Source: Paenibacillus sp. Soil750
GTDB lineage: Bacteria; Bacillota; Bacilli; Paenibacillales; NBRC-103111
DNA: 64,000 nt
Reading direction: 5' to 3'
Assembly (NCBI RefSeq): GCF_001428045.1
Contig: NZ_LMSD01000007.1
Location: 1 to 64,000 of the forward strand
In this document: positions 25,586 through 35,247 of the stretch, one piece after another
How the letters are laid out: each line of letters opens with the position of its first letter
Numbering within the stretch: position 1 is the stretch's first letter
Program-made: the position numbers and the translations under genes
Notes under the pieces: generated by a model
The model's input: only the letters and a program-made list of their open reading frames with translations
What the model was told of the DNA's origin: nothing
Database searches by the model: none

Positions 25586-26808
25586 CAGGATTCCCCCGCC
25601 GCGGCAGCCATTCGCTCTGCAGCGAGTTCGAGCAGTTTGCGCGCAACGTCCCATTTACTTTGTATAGGCAGTGCTTGTACAAGCCCGTTCTGATCATAGA
25701 AGCGAACCACATTCGTATCCCCGCCAAAGCCAGCACCCACTTGTGACACATCGTTCCCTACGATGAGATCACAGTTTTTGCGCTTCAGCTTGTCCATCGC
25801 ATGTTCATCCAACGCTTCCGTTTCCGCTGCAAACCCGATGACGAACTGTTTCTTTGTCTTCAGCGTCCCGATTTCCTGCAAAATATCGGGATTCTTAATG
25901 AGCTCAAGCGTCAGCGAGTCCGCTTTCTTCTTGATTTTTTGCTCAGCAACCACAGCAGGACGATAGTCGGCTACAGCAGCAGCCTTAATGATGAGCTGGC
26001 TTTCTCCGAGCCTGCTTAACACCGCTTCGCGCATATCCAGCGCAGACTGCACAGGAACAAGCTGAACACCTTCAGGTACGGTTAGAGCCGATGGTCCTGA
26101 AACCAATGTTACCTTCGCCCCCATCCGCACAGCTTCTTCCGCAATCGCATAACCCATTTTGCCTGAAGAGTCATTGGTCAAATAACGAACAGGATCTAGA
26201 CGTTCTACCGTGCCTCCGGCCGTCACTAACACATGTTTACCTGCTAAGCGCCCAGGCTCCCCTTGAAAATGCCGCTCAACCGCGGCAAAAATCTCCTCTG
26301 GCTCAGCAAGACGCCCCTTGCCCACATAGCCACAGGCCAGTTGCCCTTCACCTGGTTCAATAAAACGGACGCCGCGACGAAGTAACGTCTCCATGTTGGT
26401 TTGTACCGCAGGATTCGCGTACATGTGCACATTCATCGCAGGTGCCACCCAGATCGGTGCCATGGTTGCAAGCAGCGTAGTACTCAGCATATCATCGCCA
26501 AGCCCTAAAGCTAGTTTGCCGATCGTATTCGCCGTAGCTGGGGCGATCAGCACAAGATCCGCGCTGTCCGCCAAATTAATATGAGACACAACTGCGGGAT
26601 CCTTCTCATCGAAGGTATCGACAAAAACATGATGCCGTGACAAAGTTTGAAACGTTAACGGCGCAACGAATTGCACCGCGGAGCGTGTCATAATGACCCG
26701 CACAACAGCCCCAGCTTGTGTTAATTTACTCGTTAACGCCGCAGCCTTATAAGCCGCAATGCCTCCACAGACACCGAGCACGATCGTTTTGCCTTGCAAT
26801 ACACCCAT
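25585..26808 (-). CDS. coaBC: Bifunctional phosphopantothenoylcysteine decarboxylase/synthetase CoaBC
   Basis: 407 aa. Two consecutive steps of coenzyme A synthesis. The N-terminal flavoprotein half (GVCGGIAAYKAA, and APAMNVHMYANPAVQ with the PxMN motif) decarboxylates; the C-terminal half (TAGGTVERLDPVRYLTNDSSG, AAVADYRP, KIKKK, KNPDIL) joins cysteine using CTP. The ATG at 26808 with AAGGGGAT upstream begins the family domain; an earlier Met at 26850 is unlikely. A terminator separates it from rpoZ upstream. Confidence 0.95.
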   Translation of the reverse strand: MGVLQGKTIVLGVCGGIAAYKAAALTSKLTQAGAVVRVIMTRSAVQFVAPLTFQTLSRHHVFVDTFDEKDPAVVSHINLADSADLVLIAPATANTIGKLALGLGDDMLSTTLLATMAPIWVAPAMNVHMYANPAVQTNMETLLRRGVRFIEPGEGQLACGYVGKGRLAEPEEIFAAVERHFQGEPGRLAGKHVLVTAGGTVERLDPVRYLTNDSSGKMGYAIAEEAVRMGAKVTLVSGPSALTVPEGVQLVPVQSALDMREAVLSRLGESQLIIKAAAVADYRPAVVAEQKIKKKADSLTLELIKNPDILQEIGTLKTKKQFVIGFAAETEALDEHAMDKLKRKNCDLIVGNDVSQVGAGFGGDTNVVRFYDQNGLVQALPIQSKWDVARKLLELAAERMAAAAGES

Positions 26809-26837
26809 GGGAATCCCCTTTCGAAATGCCAAATGAG

Positions 26838-26864
26838 AAAAAAATAACAACCACGAGGGTTGTT
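26838..26864 (-). terminator. Terminator between rpoZ and coaBC
   Basis: AACAACC / GGTTGTT with a 5-nt loop, then ATTTTTTT on the minus strand. It sits 12 nt after the rpoZ stop and 30 nt before the coaBC start, inside an otherwise continuous gene block. Confidence 0.8.
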
Positions 26865-26876
26865 GGGTAAGGCAGT

Positions 26877-27104
26877 TTATTTCTTCGCGTATTTCTCGCT
26901 CTCGTTTGTGTTAATTTTCTCATAACCGATGTAATTACCATAAAGTTCTTCTAAGGCAACACCAACATGTTTATGAGCTTTCTGGCCTTTCAAATCCGAT
27001 TTCGCACCATCACGAAGGGATCTCGCTCTTTTGGAAGCTGCAACAACTAGGGAGTATTTGCTGTCTACGATATCAAGTAGTTTATCAATTGAAGGGTATA
27101 ACAT
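26877..27104 (-). CDS. rpoZ: RNA polymerase omega subunit
   Basis: 75 aa. Helps assemble RNA polymerase. It begins MLYPSIDKLLDIVDSKYSLV and has the ASKRARSL motif of omega. Its ATG directly follows the gmk stop codon (TGAATG), and the gmk-rpoZ pairing is conserved. A strong terminator follows. Confidence 0.95.
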   Translation of the reverse strand: MLYPSIDKLLDIVDSKYSLVVAASKRARSLRDGAKSDLKGQKAHKHVGVALEELYGNYIGYEKINTNESEKYAKK

Positions 27105-27743
27105 TCAATTCACCTCATCCATCCATTGTACGATTTTTGGAAACATACGATCTTTTTTGCAATGCTCAGCGGCTAATATCGCTTGTATTTTCGCGCATGC
27201 GGTATCTACATGATCGTTCACGATCGCATAATCATAGTGTTCCATCAGACGAATTTCATCGATGGCCACTGACATGCGACTGCGGATGACCTCATCCGTT
27301 TCCGTGCCACGTGTAACAATACGATTCTCAAGCTCATCTAGAGATGGCGGCAATAAGAAAATAAATACACCTTCGTCAAACTTCTGCTTGACCTGAAGTG
27401 CACCTTGAACCTCGATTTCCAAGATCACATCGTGGCCTGAACGCAGCGTCTCCTCTACGAAACGTCTTGGTGTTCCATAGAAGTTGCCCACATATTCAGC
27501 CCATTCCAGCACTTCATCGGTTTCAATCAACTGCTGAAACTGCTCGCGGGTTTTGAAAAAATAATTAACACCGTCTACTTCACCTTGTCTAGGAGAACGT
27601 GTTGTCGCTGATACCGAGTAGACAATATCAGGAGCAACCTTGCGCAGCGCCGCACAAACCGTTCCTTTACCAACACCAGACGGTCCGGATAAAACAATCA
27701 GAATACCTCTCTCACGCTCAAGAGTGTTCGTATTACTCGTCAT
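27105..27743 (-). CDS. gmk: Guanylate kinase
   Basis: 212 aa. Converts GMP to GDP with ATP. Walker [13 protein letters not shown] near residue 18, the GMP-binding [17 protein letters not shown], and [12 protein letters not shown] follow the family order. Two ATG codons are close together; the one at 27743 has AAGGA 8 nt upstream and overlaps the end of remA by 11 nt. Conserved position between remA and rpoZ. Confidence 0.96.
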   Translation of the reverse strand: MTSNTNTLERERGILIVLSGPSGVGKGTVCAALRKVAPDIVYSVSATTRSPRQGEVDGVNYFFKTREQFQQLIETDEVLEWAEYVGNFYGTPRRFVEETLRSGHDVILEIEVQGALQVKQKFDEGVFIFLLPPSLDELENRIVTRGTETDEVIRSRMSVAIDEIRLMEHYDYAIVNDHVDTACAKIQAILAAEHCKKDRMFPKIVQWMDEVN

Positions 27744-27993
27744 GATCATCGTCCTTATTCGAAAGTCTATGCGCTACCGTCTCTGGTTGTACTGCCGACA
27801 AAATCACATGATCGCTGTCCGTGATAATAACGGCACGGGTTCTTCTACCATATGTAGCGTCAATCAGCATGTGACGATCACGCGCTTCTTGAATGATTCT
27901 CTTGATCGGAGCGGATTCTGGACTCACGATCGAGATAATGCGGTTCGCCGATACGATGTTGCCGAACCCGATATTGATTAATTTGATAGCCAT
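27733..27993 (-). CDS. remA: Extracellular matrix regulator RemA (DUF370)
   Basis: 86 aa. DNA-binding protein that activates biofilm matrix and osmoprotection operons in B. subtilis; it forms a ring and wraps DNA. The start [18 protein letters not shown], then [23 protein letters not shown], is nearly invariant in the family. The acidic tail (NKDDDHDE) is coded by the segment that overlaps gmk. Location between yicC and gmk is conserved. Confidence 0.95.
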   Translation of the reverse strand: MAIKLINIGFGNIVSANRIISIVSPESAPIKRIIQEARDRHMLIDATYGRRTRAVIITDSDHVILSAVQPETVAHRLSNKDDDHDE

Positions 27994-28027
27994 CTAGGAC
28001 TTCCTCCTCGCGAAGCACATGCAAGCT

Positions 28028-28912
28028 TCACTCGATATTCTGTATTTGTTCCCGCATTTTCTCAAGCTCTGCTTTCATCGCAATCACTCTAGCCGTAGGC
28101 TCCGAATGATTCGACTTCGATCCGATCGTGTTCACTTCCCGATTCATTTCTTGAATCAAGAAGTCCAACTTTCGACCAACAGGCTCTTTGTCTAAAAGCA
28201 ATGCCTCACATTGCCCAAAATGACTCTTCAGACGCGTTAATTCCTCATCCACATTCGAACGATCTGCGAAGAGAGCAATCTCAGTCGCTAGGCGTTGCTC
28301 ATCTACAGGTATCCCATCGAGAACGAGGGACTGAATGCGAATCGTCATCTTCGTCGCATACTCCTGAACGACTTGAGGAGCAAGTGCTTCTAACTCGATA
28401 TGAATTCGCTTCATCTCGGCTAGGCGTTCGCGGATATCCTGCTCTAAGAATTCACCCTCGCGGTGTCTCATTGTGGATAGCTGAGCGACAGCCTCCTGTA
28501 AGCAGGTGCATAGCTCCTGTTCAATCTCGTCATCAGGCTCTTGACGTACGTCTTTCATTTGAATCAGCTCAGGAAGTTTCAATAAATCGTTGAGGTCTAC
28601 CTGACCCGTGATCCCATACCGTTGCTTCAACTGCTCAGCTGCTTCCAGATAAGCATCTGCCAAAGCATAATTAACCGTTACGTTCTTCGGGGAAGCTGCT
28701 TCACGTTCCGCCGTGATGAAGACATCTACTCGTCCTCGCTTCACAGCATGCAATACCGTTTTCTTCAAAGCGTCTTCAAAAGCCGCCCATTCCTTCGGCA
28801 ACCGAATCGACACTTCACTATACCTATGATTGACCGATTTCACATCGATAAACACGTTGTATCCCGCAAAAGAACGATTCGCTTGTCCGAACCCGGTCAT
28901 ACTGCAAATCAT
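28028..28912 (-). CDS. yicC: YicC family endoribonuclease
   Basis: 294 aa. The family begins MI.SMTGFG and this protein reads MICSMTGFGQANRSF; the C-terminus carries EMNREVNTIGSKSNH, the second signature with likely catalytic Glu residues. E. coli YicC is an endoribonuclease acting on small RNAs; B. subtilis YloC is the homologue. An ATG at 28927 is also in frame, but the one at 28912 matches the family start. The surrounding order yicC-remA-gmk-rpoZ is standard. Confidence 0.9.
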   Translation of the reverse strand: MICSMTGFGQANRSFAGYNVFIDVKSVNHRYSEVSIRLPKEWAAFEDALKKTVLHAVKRGRVDVFITAEREAASPKNVTVNYALADAYLEAAEQLKQRYGITGQVDLNDLLKLPELIQMKDVRQEPDDEIEQELCTCLQEAVAQLSTMRHREGEFLEQDIRERLAEMKRIHIELEALAPQVVQEYATKMTIRIQSLVLDGIPVDEQRLATEIALFADRSNVDEELTRLKSHFGQCEALLLDKEPVGRKLDFLIQEMNREVNTIGSKSNHSEPTARVIAMKAELEKMREQIQNIE

Positions 28913-28941
28913 TCTAATCACATCCATTACCCTATTTTAAT

Positions 28942-30816
28942 TCATTTTGAAAGTGGGTACAAGTGGAAATCATGCCTTTTCGACTTTTCCCACACATAGT
29001 TCGTCAGATCTACGCACATTTCATACGCCAGAAATGGCGTCATCAGATAAATACCATTAAAGTATTGCATCGCCGTATCCAGCAATTCTTTGGCAATTTC
29101 CACACCCATTGCGCGGCCTTCTGGGCCTTTCAAGCCATCCATCCGTGCTCTAACTTCATCCGATAGACGAATACCTGGGACCTCATTGTGCAGGTATTCG
29201 GCATTGCCACCACTAGCCAGCGGGGCGATTCCGATGAAAATAGGAATTTGCAAATGCTTGGTCGCTTCATAGATGTCTTCAATGAGCTTCGCATCGTACA
29301 CAGGCTGCGTCATGATATAATCTGCGCCTGCCTCAATCTTGCGCTCCAAGCGCTGAACGGCTTTATCTAAATGCTTCACATTCGGATTGAATGCCGCACC
29401 AACAACGAAATTAGCCTTCTGCTTCAAAGGTTTACCTGAGAAGGCGATGCCTTCGTTGAGCTGTTTGATCATCCGAATAATTTCGAATGAGGTAAGGTCA
29501 TACACAGAGCTGGACCCGGGGAGATCGCCAAACTTGGCGGGATCGCCGGTCACGGCCAGCACGTGGTCTATCCCCAGCGCGTGCAAGCCCATGAGATGGG
29601 ACTGCGTCCCAATCATGTTGCGGTCACGACACGCGATGTGAATGAGCGGACGCGCGCCCAAACGCTCCTGCACGAGGTAGCCGAGTGCTAGGTTGCTCAT
29701 GCGCGTCACAGCAAGGGAATTGTCGGCCATCGTAATGGCGTCGACATGCGCGTCCTGCAGGGCCTTCGACCCCTGCATGAACTTCTCGATGTCGAGATCC
29801 TTCGGAGGATCCAGCTCGACAATGACAGTTTTGCGCTGCTTCACGATGTCCAGCAGAGAAGGTATGCCCGCCGGCGGCGCAGGCTTCGCCGGTGCCGGCT
29901 CGATCACGATCGCAGCGGCTCCGACAGGAGCTGCGCCTGGTGCAGCCGGCACGTAGCCTTGCAGCGCCTTCGCCACAGCGGCGATGTGCTCCGGCGTCGT
30001 GCCGCAGCAGCCGCCGATGATGCGCGCGCCAAGATCGGCAAAGCGCAGCGCGCTTTCGGCGAAGTACTTCGGCGTCGCCGTATACGTATAGTGCCCGTCT
30101 ACGTAGTCGGGCAAACCTGCGTTCGGAAACGCCGAGAATGGAATGCCAGGAATCGGGGCGATCTTCTCCATCGAACGCAAAATCCCGTTCGGGCCTACTC
30201 GGCAGTTGAAGCCGATCACATCAGCACCTTCATCACGCAGCCGCAGGAAAGCTTCTTGCAGCGGAACACCGTCCTGCGTGCTGCCCGTGCCCTCATTGGC
30301 AAACTGGCAAATCACAGGAAGTCCACTCATGCTGCGGATAATTCGCAAAGCAAGCTGCAGCTCTTCCAAATCGTAGAAGGTCTCTAATAACAGCCCGTCA
30401 ACTGGTGAGTCAAGCAGGATACCTATCTGTTCCCGTAAGGATTGCTCAACCTCAGAGGTTCTCACATTCTTCCGCTTGCCGGCGCGAATAGATCCAATGG
30501 CTCCAACGACATAAGCGTCATCGCCAACAGCGTTCCTAGCCAGCTCAACACCCGCACGGTTAATGGCTTCAACATCGCCTTCCAACCCATATTTCGACAA
30601 TTTCTCCCGATTCGCCGAAAACGTATTCGTTTCAATAAGACGAGCACCTGCCTCGAAATAACGGCGGTGCACGTCAGCGACCGTTTCTGGTCTTAGCAAA
30701 TTCAATTCTTCATATGAAATGCCGACGGGAAATCCCATCTGATATAAGTATGTCCCCATAGCGCCGTCACCGGTCAAAATCTCCTGTTGCAGCGCTGCAC
30801 GAAGATCCAATTTCAT
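28942..30816 (-). CDS. yitJ: Bifunctional homocysteine S-methyltransferase / methylenetetrahydrofolate reductase (YitJ-like)
   Basis: 624 aa, a fusion. The N-terminal half (about residues 1-290) is a zinc-dependent homocysteine methyltransferase: GDGAMGTYLYQMG at the start, GFNCRVGP and GGCCGTTPEHI with the three zinc Cys. An Ala/Pro-rich linker (residues 290-320) joins a MetF-type TIM barrel (VELDPPKDL, HIACRDRN, LAVTGDP, QPVYD) that makes 5-methyl-tetrahydrofolate with FAD. It supplies methionine and methyl groups. Unlike B. subtilis yitJ it has no SAM riboswitch just upstream; dapF ends 16 nt before it. The middle (about 29480-30150) is very GC-rich. Confidence 0.92.
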   Translation of the reverse strand: MKLDLRAALQQEILTGDGAMGTYLYQMGFPVGISYEELNLLRPETVADVHRRYFEAGARLIETNTFSANREKLSKYGLEGDVEAINRAGVELARNAVGDDAYVVGAIGSIRAGKRKNVRTSEVEQSLREQIGILLDSPVDGLLLETFYDLEELQLALRIIRSMSGLPVICQFANEGTGSTQDGVPLQEAFLRLRDEGADVIGFNCRVGPNGILRSMEKIAPIPGIPFSAFPNAGLPDYVDGHYTYTATPKYFAESALRFADLGARIIGGCCGTTPEHIAAVAKALQGYVPAAPGAAPVGAAAIVIEPAPAKPAPPAGIPSLLDIVKQRKTVIVELDPPKDLDIEKFMQGSKALQDAHVDAITMADNSLAVTRMSNLALGYLVQERLGARPLIHIACRDRNMIGTQSHLMGLHALGIDHVLAVTGDPAKFGDLPGSSSVYDLTSFEIIRMIKQLNEGIAFSGKPLKQKANFVVGAAFNPNVKHLDKAVQRLERKIEAGADYIMTQPVYDAKLIEDIYEATKHLQIPIFIGIAPLASGGNAEYLHNEVPGIRLSDEVRARMDGLKGPEGRAMGVEIAKELLDTAMQYFNGIYLMTPFLAYEMCVDLTNYVWEKSKRHDFHLYPLSK

Positions 30817-30832
30817 GCATCATTTCCCCTAT

Positions 30833-31663
30833 CTATAGTTTGCCTGTAAACACTTCTTCTGCAGGCCCCGTCATATAGACGTGATTGTCCTCTTCCAGCC
30901 ACTCGATGAACAGGTCTCCACCTTTGAGTGAAACGGTCGCTTCACGATCAGATAGACCATTCAGCACGGAAGATACTAGCGTAGCACACGCACCCGTTCC
31001 GCAAGCAAGCGTAGGCCCAGCGCCACGCTCCCAAACACGCATATCCGTATAAGCGCGATCTCGAACGGTTGCGAATTCGACATTTATTTTACGCGGAAAC
31101 ATAGGATGTGCCTCAAGCTTAGGCCCCCATGTTGCCAGGTCAAAATTCACAGCATCCTCTACATAAATGACACAATGCGGATTCCCCATGGACACCGCTG
31201 TGAAACGAAACGATGTGCCTTCTACCTCGATTGGATAATCGATCACCTCGTCAGCATCAACAGTCGTTGGTACCTGAAGTCCTTGTAGAATGGGCTCTCC
31301 CATGTCCACACGTGCAGTCACAACTCGACCATCATGCACATGTACTTGAACCTTCTGTACACCAGCGCCAATGGTCTCAATAGTAATTTCAGTAGCATCA
31401 ATCAACTTATGATCGTAAACATATTTAGAAACACAGCGGATCGCGTTGCCGCATTGCTCGGCCTCAGATCCATCCGAGTTGATAATGCGCATTTGAAAAT
31501 CAGCTTTCTCAGAAGGAAGAATAAAGACAACACCGTCAGCACCGATGCTAAAAAATCGATTACATAACTGAATGGCCAACTGGTCCGCCCCGGCAGGCAG
31601 CTCTTTCTCTCCGGCTACGACAATAAAATCATTGCCAAGACCGTGCATTTTCGTAAAATTCAT
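30833..31663 (-). CDS. dapF: Diaminopimelate epimerase
   Basis: 276 aa. Interconverts LL- and meso-diaminopimelate for lysine and peptidoglycan. MNFTKMHGLGNDFIVV at the start, the first catalytic Cys in AEQCGNAIRC and the second in LACGTGACAT are all present, as is GNPHCV. The frame extends upstream by 12 codons, but the ATG at 31663 has AGGGGTG 8 nt upstream and starts the family domain. Probably the first gene of the long operon that runs to rpe. Confidence 0.96.
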   Translation of the reverse strand: MNFTKMHGLGNDFIVVAGEKELPAGADQLAIQLCNRFFSIGADGVVFILPSEKADFQMRIINSDGSEAEQCGNAIRCVSKYVYDHKLIDATEITIETIGAGVQKVQVHVHDGRVVTARVDMGEPILQGLQVPTTVDADEVIDYPIEVEGTSFRFTAVSMGNPHCVIYVEDAVNFDLATWGPKLEAHPMFPRKINVEFATVRDRAYTDMRVWERGAGPTLACGTGACATLVSSVLNGLSDREATVSLKGGDLFIEWLEEDNHVYMTGPAEEVFTGKL

Positions 31664-31910
31664 GTCAAGCACCCCTATGTGCGGTTTAGCCATTATCATA
31701 GCGTAAAATCGTCGGTATGCATAGCCCTGCGCCCTCGCAGCACGTCATAGTCGCTAAATCGCCATAGTTGTAAATCTACAGTGACTTTTGGAGTTGGTGC
31801 AGTTGGTGGGAGTTTGCTAGGGGGATGAGATGGGATAGAGTAAGGATTAGCGTGTGTTGGTGGGATGAGTTACGGTAGGTGAGTAGTGTGAATTGGGTGT
31901 GCTGAATAAA
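31664..31910. other. Intergenic region, purine-rich, no gene seen
   Basis: Upstream of dapF. The stretch 31775-31905 is rich in G and T on the plus strand (repeats of GGTGGG, GATGAG, GGTG). I see no open frame with a ribosome binding site and no stable hairpin. Confidence 0.5.
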
Positions 31911-32095
31911 TTACTGGAAAACCTACATCTATTTCGAGCGAATATGATCTAAAATTGAGTTTAAATGGAAAATGTGTAGTTAATCCCTTCCATTCTATTC
32001 AAATCCAAAGAAAACCCCGAAAATAACTGGAGAAAATCTATTTATTCGGAGATTCAAGGGAAATTCCAGTATATTAACTGTATAAAATACATCTA
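31911..32095 (+). repeat. Intergenic repeat element, copy B
   Basis: Motif copies start at 31911 (TTACTGGAAAACCTACATCT), 31961, 32024 (TAACTGGAGAAAATCTATTT) and 32074 (TTAACTGTATAAAATACATC). Spacing 50, 63 and 50 bp matches copy A at 7444-7631. No coding frame. Confidence 0.6.
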
Positions 32096-32156
32096 CTCGT
32101 AGGCGGAACGGGAGTCTGGTGAGTCAGTGTCGAGGTAAAGATGGGGCCCTAAACAG

Positions 32157-32179
32157 GAAAAAGCTGCCTCACGGCAGCT
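32157..32179 (-). terminator. Terminator after the Ca2+ ATPase
   Basis: AGCTGCC / GGCAGCT with TCAC loop; on the minus strand it is followed by TTTTTCC. Confidence 0.85.
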
Positions 32180-32206
32180 CTCCATCTTTCCATCTCTCAA
32201 TGTCCC

Positions 32207-35020
32207 TTATCGGAAGCTCGGTTTAGACGATTTATTATACACAGAGGCGCTTGAACCTCTCGAACCTCTTGAACCTTTGTTGCGTTTAGGCGATAACACG
32301 CTGCCTAGACCCATAAAGAAGGTCGGAATACCAGCTGCAATTAAAACAAGAATCCAATCTTTCCAGCCTAGAGGAACGGTTTTGAAGATCGGTTGGAGTG
32401 CTTCGATGTACATAACGCCGAGCATGAGTATGAGCGATGATAGTACAGCCAGAACAAGGTACTTATTTTGCAAAGGATTCCGGTGGAAAATGGAACGTGA
32501 ACTGCGACAATCAAAGACGTGGATGAGCTGCGCCATAACCAAGGTCGCAAATGCGACACTTTGTGCTTTTAACAAGGTCTCTGCATCCGTTGGATTCACG
32601 CGTAAGATGAGCCAGAAGGCCCCCAGTGTGCATACTCCGATGAGGATACCACGGGAAATAATTTTCCATCCTAAGCGTCTTGCAAAGATACTTTCCTTCG
32701 CTGAACGCGGCTTATGCTGCATGAGGTCTTTCTCCGCCTGATCCACACCTAGTGCCATCGCCGGCAGACCATCAGTCACTAAATTCACCCAAAGAATTTG
32801 AATAGGCACAAGCGGAAGCGGTAGCCCCGCCATCATGGCGATGAACATCGTCATAATCTCGCCAACGTTAGAGGCAAGTAAATAACGAATGAACTTGCGG
32901 ATATTTTCATAGATGCTGCGCCCCTCTTCAATCGCTGCAACGATCGTCGAGAAATTATCGTCGCTAAGAATTAAGGAGGAAGCCTCTTTGGATACATCGG
33001 TTCCCGTAATCCCCATAGCAATTCCGATATCAGCCGCTTTAATGGCGGGTGCATCGTTAACGCCATCACCCGTCATGGCAACAACGTGTCCATTGCGCTG
33101 CAACGATTTCACAATACGCAGCTTATGCTCAGGGGACACCCTCGCATAAACGTAGGTATCATTGACTTTGGCGTCTAGCTCATCATCCGATAGCTGTCCA
33201 ATTTGCTGACCGCTCATACTGACACCATTGGTCGGAATCATCCCTAGCTGCTTCGCAATGGCTTCTGCTGTCGTTTGGTGATCCCCGGTGATCATAACGG
33301 TCTTGATGCCCGCTTTACGGCATTTGGAGATCGCTTCACGTACTTCTTTGCGCGGAGGATCAATCATACCCGTTAACCCTACGAAGACTAAGCCATTCTC
33401 AACATCCTCGTGATCATCATATCGATCACTCGCTTTAAGTTCCTTATAAGCAATACCCAATACCCGCAGGGCTGATTTGGCCATACCTTCATTCGCTGAG
33501 ATGACCTTTTGTTTCAGTGTTGACGTGAAAGGAATGACCTTGCCATCCCACAAAATGTAACTGCAATGCTGCAGCAACACATCCGGCGCCCCTTTGGTAC
33601 AAGCCATACGGCCATTCTCGGAGGACACGAGTACAGACATCCGTTTGCGTTCCGAATCGAAAGGGAACTCGGCGATCCGTTTATATTTTTCACTCAACGA
33701 AACTTGTGTAATCCCACTCTTGGCACTCAGAACAACTAAGGCTCCTTCTGTTGGATCCCCTTTAATGTTCCAAATCGAAGCTGCTCCCTCGCTGCCCTCT
33801 TTCCCTTTCTTTCTCTTTGTTTCTTGTTTTTCTTCGATTAAGGTTGCGTTATTGCAAAGGGCTGACACGTGGAGTAGCTTCGAAAGTGTTGGATGCTTGT
33901 GTGCGTCCGTATGTTGACCGCTCAGAAGAATGTTACCAACGGGCGCATATCCGTCTCCTGTAACCTCAAGCACATCACCACCGACCCATAAATGGGTCAC
34001 AGTCATCTTGTTCTGCGTGAGCGTCCCCGTTTTATCTGAACAAATAACGGAAGCACAACCTAACGTCTCCACCGAAGGCAGCTTCCGGACGATCGCTTTC
34101 CGCTTAATCATTCGCTGAACGCCGAGCGCTAGTGCGATAGTTACAATCGCTGGAAGCCCTTCTGGAATAGCAGCAACAGCTAAGCTGACGCCTGCTAAGA
34201 ACATCGCATACGGTGGTTGTCCATGCATGATACCAGCTACAACAACAAGAATCGTTAACGCGATTGCGACGATAATTAAGATTTTACCTAGCTGCTCCAA
34301 ACGGTGCTGTAGCGGTGTTTCCATGGATTCAGTATTTTGAATCAGGTCAGCGATTTTGCCCATTTCCGTGCCCATCCCGATTCGAACGACAACTGCTTTC
34401 GCCGTGCCACGAGAAACCATCGTCCCCATGAAGCCCAGATTACGCTGATCCCCAAGCGGTACTTCGTCATGAGGAATAGGCGCAATCGATTTACTGACGG
34501 CAATGGACTCACCGGTTAAGGCGGACTCTTCAATATAGACGCCATTCGTCTCGAGAAACCGAACATCTGCTGGAACTCTATCTCCGCTCTCCAGGAACAC
34601 AATATCACCTGGCACCAGATCACGCGCCGGAATTTGATGAACGGCTCCTTCTCTCCACACATTGGCATTCGGCGCAGACAGCTCTTTCAGTGCACGTAGT
34701 GAGCGTTCCGCTCGAAACTCTTGTGTAAAACCCAAAATCCCATTCATCACAATAATGATGACGATGGTAATCGCATCTAAATATTCACCTAGCAAGCCGG
34801 ATATCAGAGTCGCCCCCAATAGCACCAGCACCATGAAATCTTTAAATTGATTTAAGAGCAGTGTGATTGGTGATACACGCTGCCCCTCTGAGAGCTCGTT
34901 TCGCCCTACCTCAGCCTGCCGTTTCCAAGCCTCTTCCCAGGGCAATCCTTGCTGTATATCCACCTGCTGCAATTGCAAGACATCCTCCGAGTTCAACTGG
35001 TACCACTTATTCTGACTCAT
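32207..35020 (-). CDS. Calcium-transporting P-type ATPase (YloB-like, SERCA type)
   Basis: 937 aa. P2A-type pump that exports Ca2+ using ATP. N-terminal cation ATPase domain, A-domain ESALTGES (TGES loop), membrane helix with AAIPEGLP (PEGL Ca2+ site), phosphorylation site ICSDKTGTLT, KGAPDVL nucleotide site, TGDGVNDAPA hinge, and the C-terminal four helices. The C-terminus is basic and Ser/Gly-rich. Start at 35020 (MSQNKW) rather than the earlier Met at 35041, because it follows a GGAGAAGGGCGG. Divergent from rqcH, as yloB is next to yloA in B. subtilis. Confidence 0.93.
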   Translation of the reverse strand: MSQNKWYQLNSEDVLQLQQVDIQQGLPWEEAWKRQAEVGRNELSEGQRVSPITLLLNQFKDFMVLVLLGATLISGLLGEYLDAITIVIIIVMNGILGFTQEFRAERSLRALKELSAPNANVWREGAVHQIPARDLVPGDIVFLESGDRVPADVRFLETNGVYIEESALTGESIAVSKSIAPIPHDEVPLGDQRNLGFMGTMVSRGTAKAVVVRIGMGTEMGKIADLIQNTESMETPLQHRLEQLGKILIIVAIALTILVVVAGIMHGQPPYAMFLAGVSLAVAAIPEGLPAIVTIALALGVQRMIKRKAIVRKLPSVETLGCASVICSDKTGTLTQNKMTVTHLWVGGDVLEVTGDGYAPVGNILLSGQHTDAHKHPTLSKLLHVSALCNNATLIEEKQETKRKKGKEGSEGAASIWNIKGDPTEGALVVLSAKSGITQVSLSEKYKRIAEFPFDSERKRMSVLVSSENGRMACTKGAPDVLLQHCSYILWDGKVIPFTSTLKQKVISANEGMAKSALRVLGIAYKELKASDRYDDHEDVENGLVFVGLTGMIDPPRKEVREAISKCRKAGIKTVMITGDHQTTAEAIAKQLGMIPTNGVSMSGQQIGQLSDDELDAKVNDTYVYARVSPEHKLRIVKSLQRNGHVVAMTGDGVNDAPAIKAADIGIAMGITGTDVSKEASSLILSDDNFSTIVAAIEEGRSIYENIRKFIRYLLASNVGEIMTMFIAMMAGLPLPLVPIQILWVNLVTDGLPAMALGVDQAEKDLMQHKPRSAKESIFARRLGWKIISRGILIGVCTLGAFWLILRVNPTDAETLLKAQSVAFATLVMAQLIHVFDCRSSRSIFHRNPLQNKYLVLAVLSSLILMLGVMYIEALQPIFKTVPLGWKDWILVLIAAGIPTFFMGLGSVLSPKRNKGSRGSRGSSASVYNKSSKPSFR

Positions 35021-35247
35021 CCGCCCTTCTCCCTCCCACATCCACTTGATCTTGTCTCACACTTATACGTATTTGTATTCAGACAAGCAGGAAAATATCC
35101 CTGAAATCATCTTTCCTGTCCAGAGCCCCTTAAGTTTTTGTGAAAAGTATGGCATCATAGAGATTAGCAAAGTTGTCAGCTCCGGTATGCAGAGGTAACG
35201 GTAATGACAAATGACAACTAGCCTCAAAGAATGGAGTTGTATGCATC
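35021..35247. promoter_or_regulatory. Divergent intergenic region between the Ca2+ ATPase and rqcH
   Basis: About 227 nt that must hold both promoters. AT-rich from 35060 to 35170. I could not settle on convincing -35/-10 pairs for either direction. AATGGAG precedes the rqcH start by 12 nt. Confidence 0.4.

Noticed and set aside
28900-28941. SAM riboswitch expected for yitJ
   Set aside because: yitJ begins 16 nt after dapF and is transcribed away from this point; there is no room for an S-box upstream.
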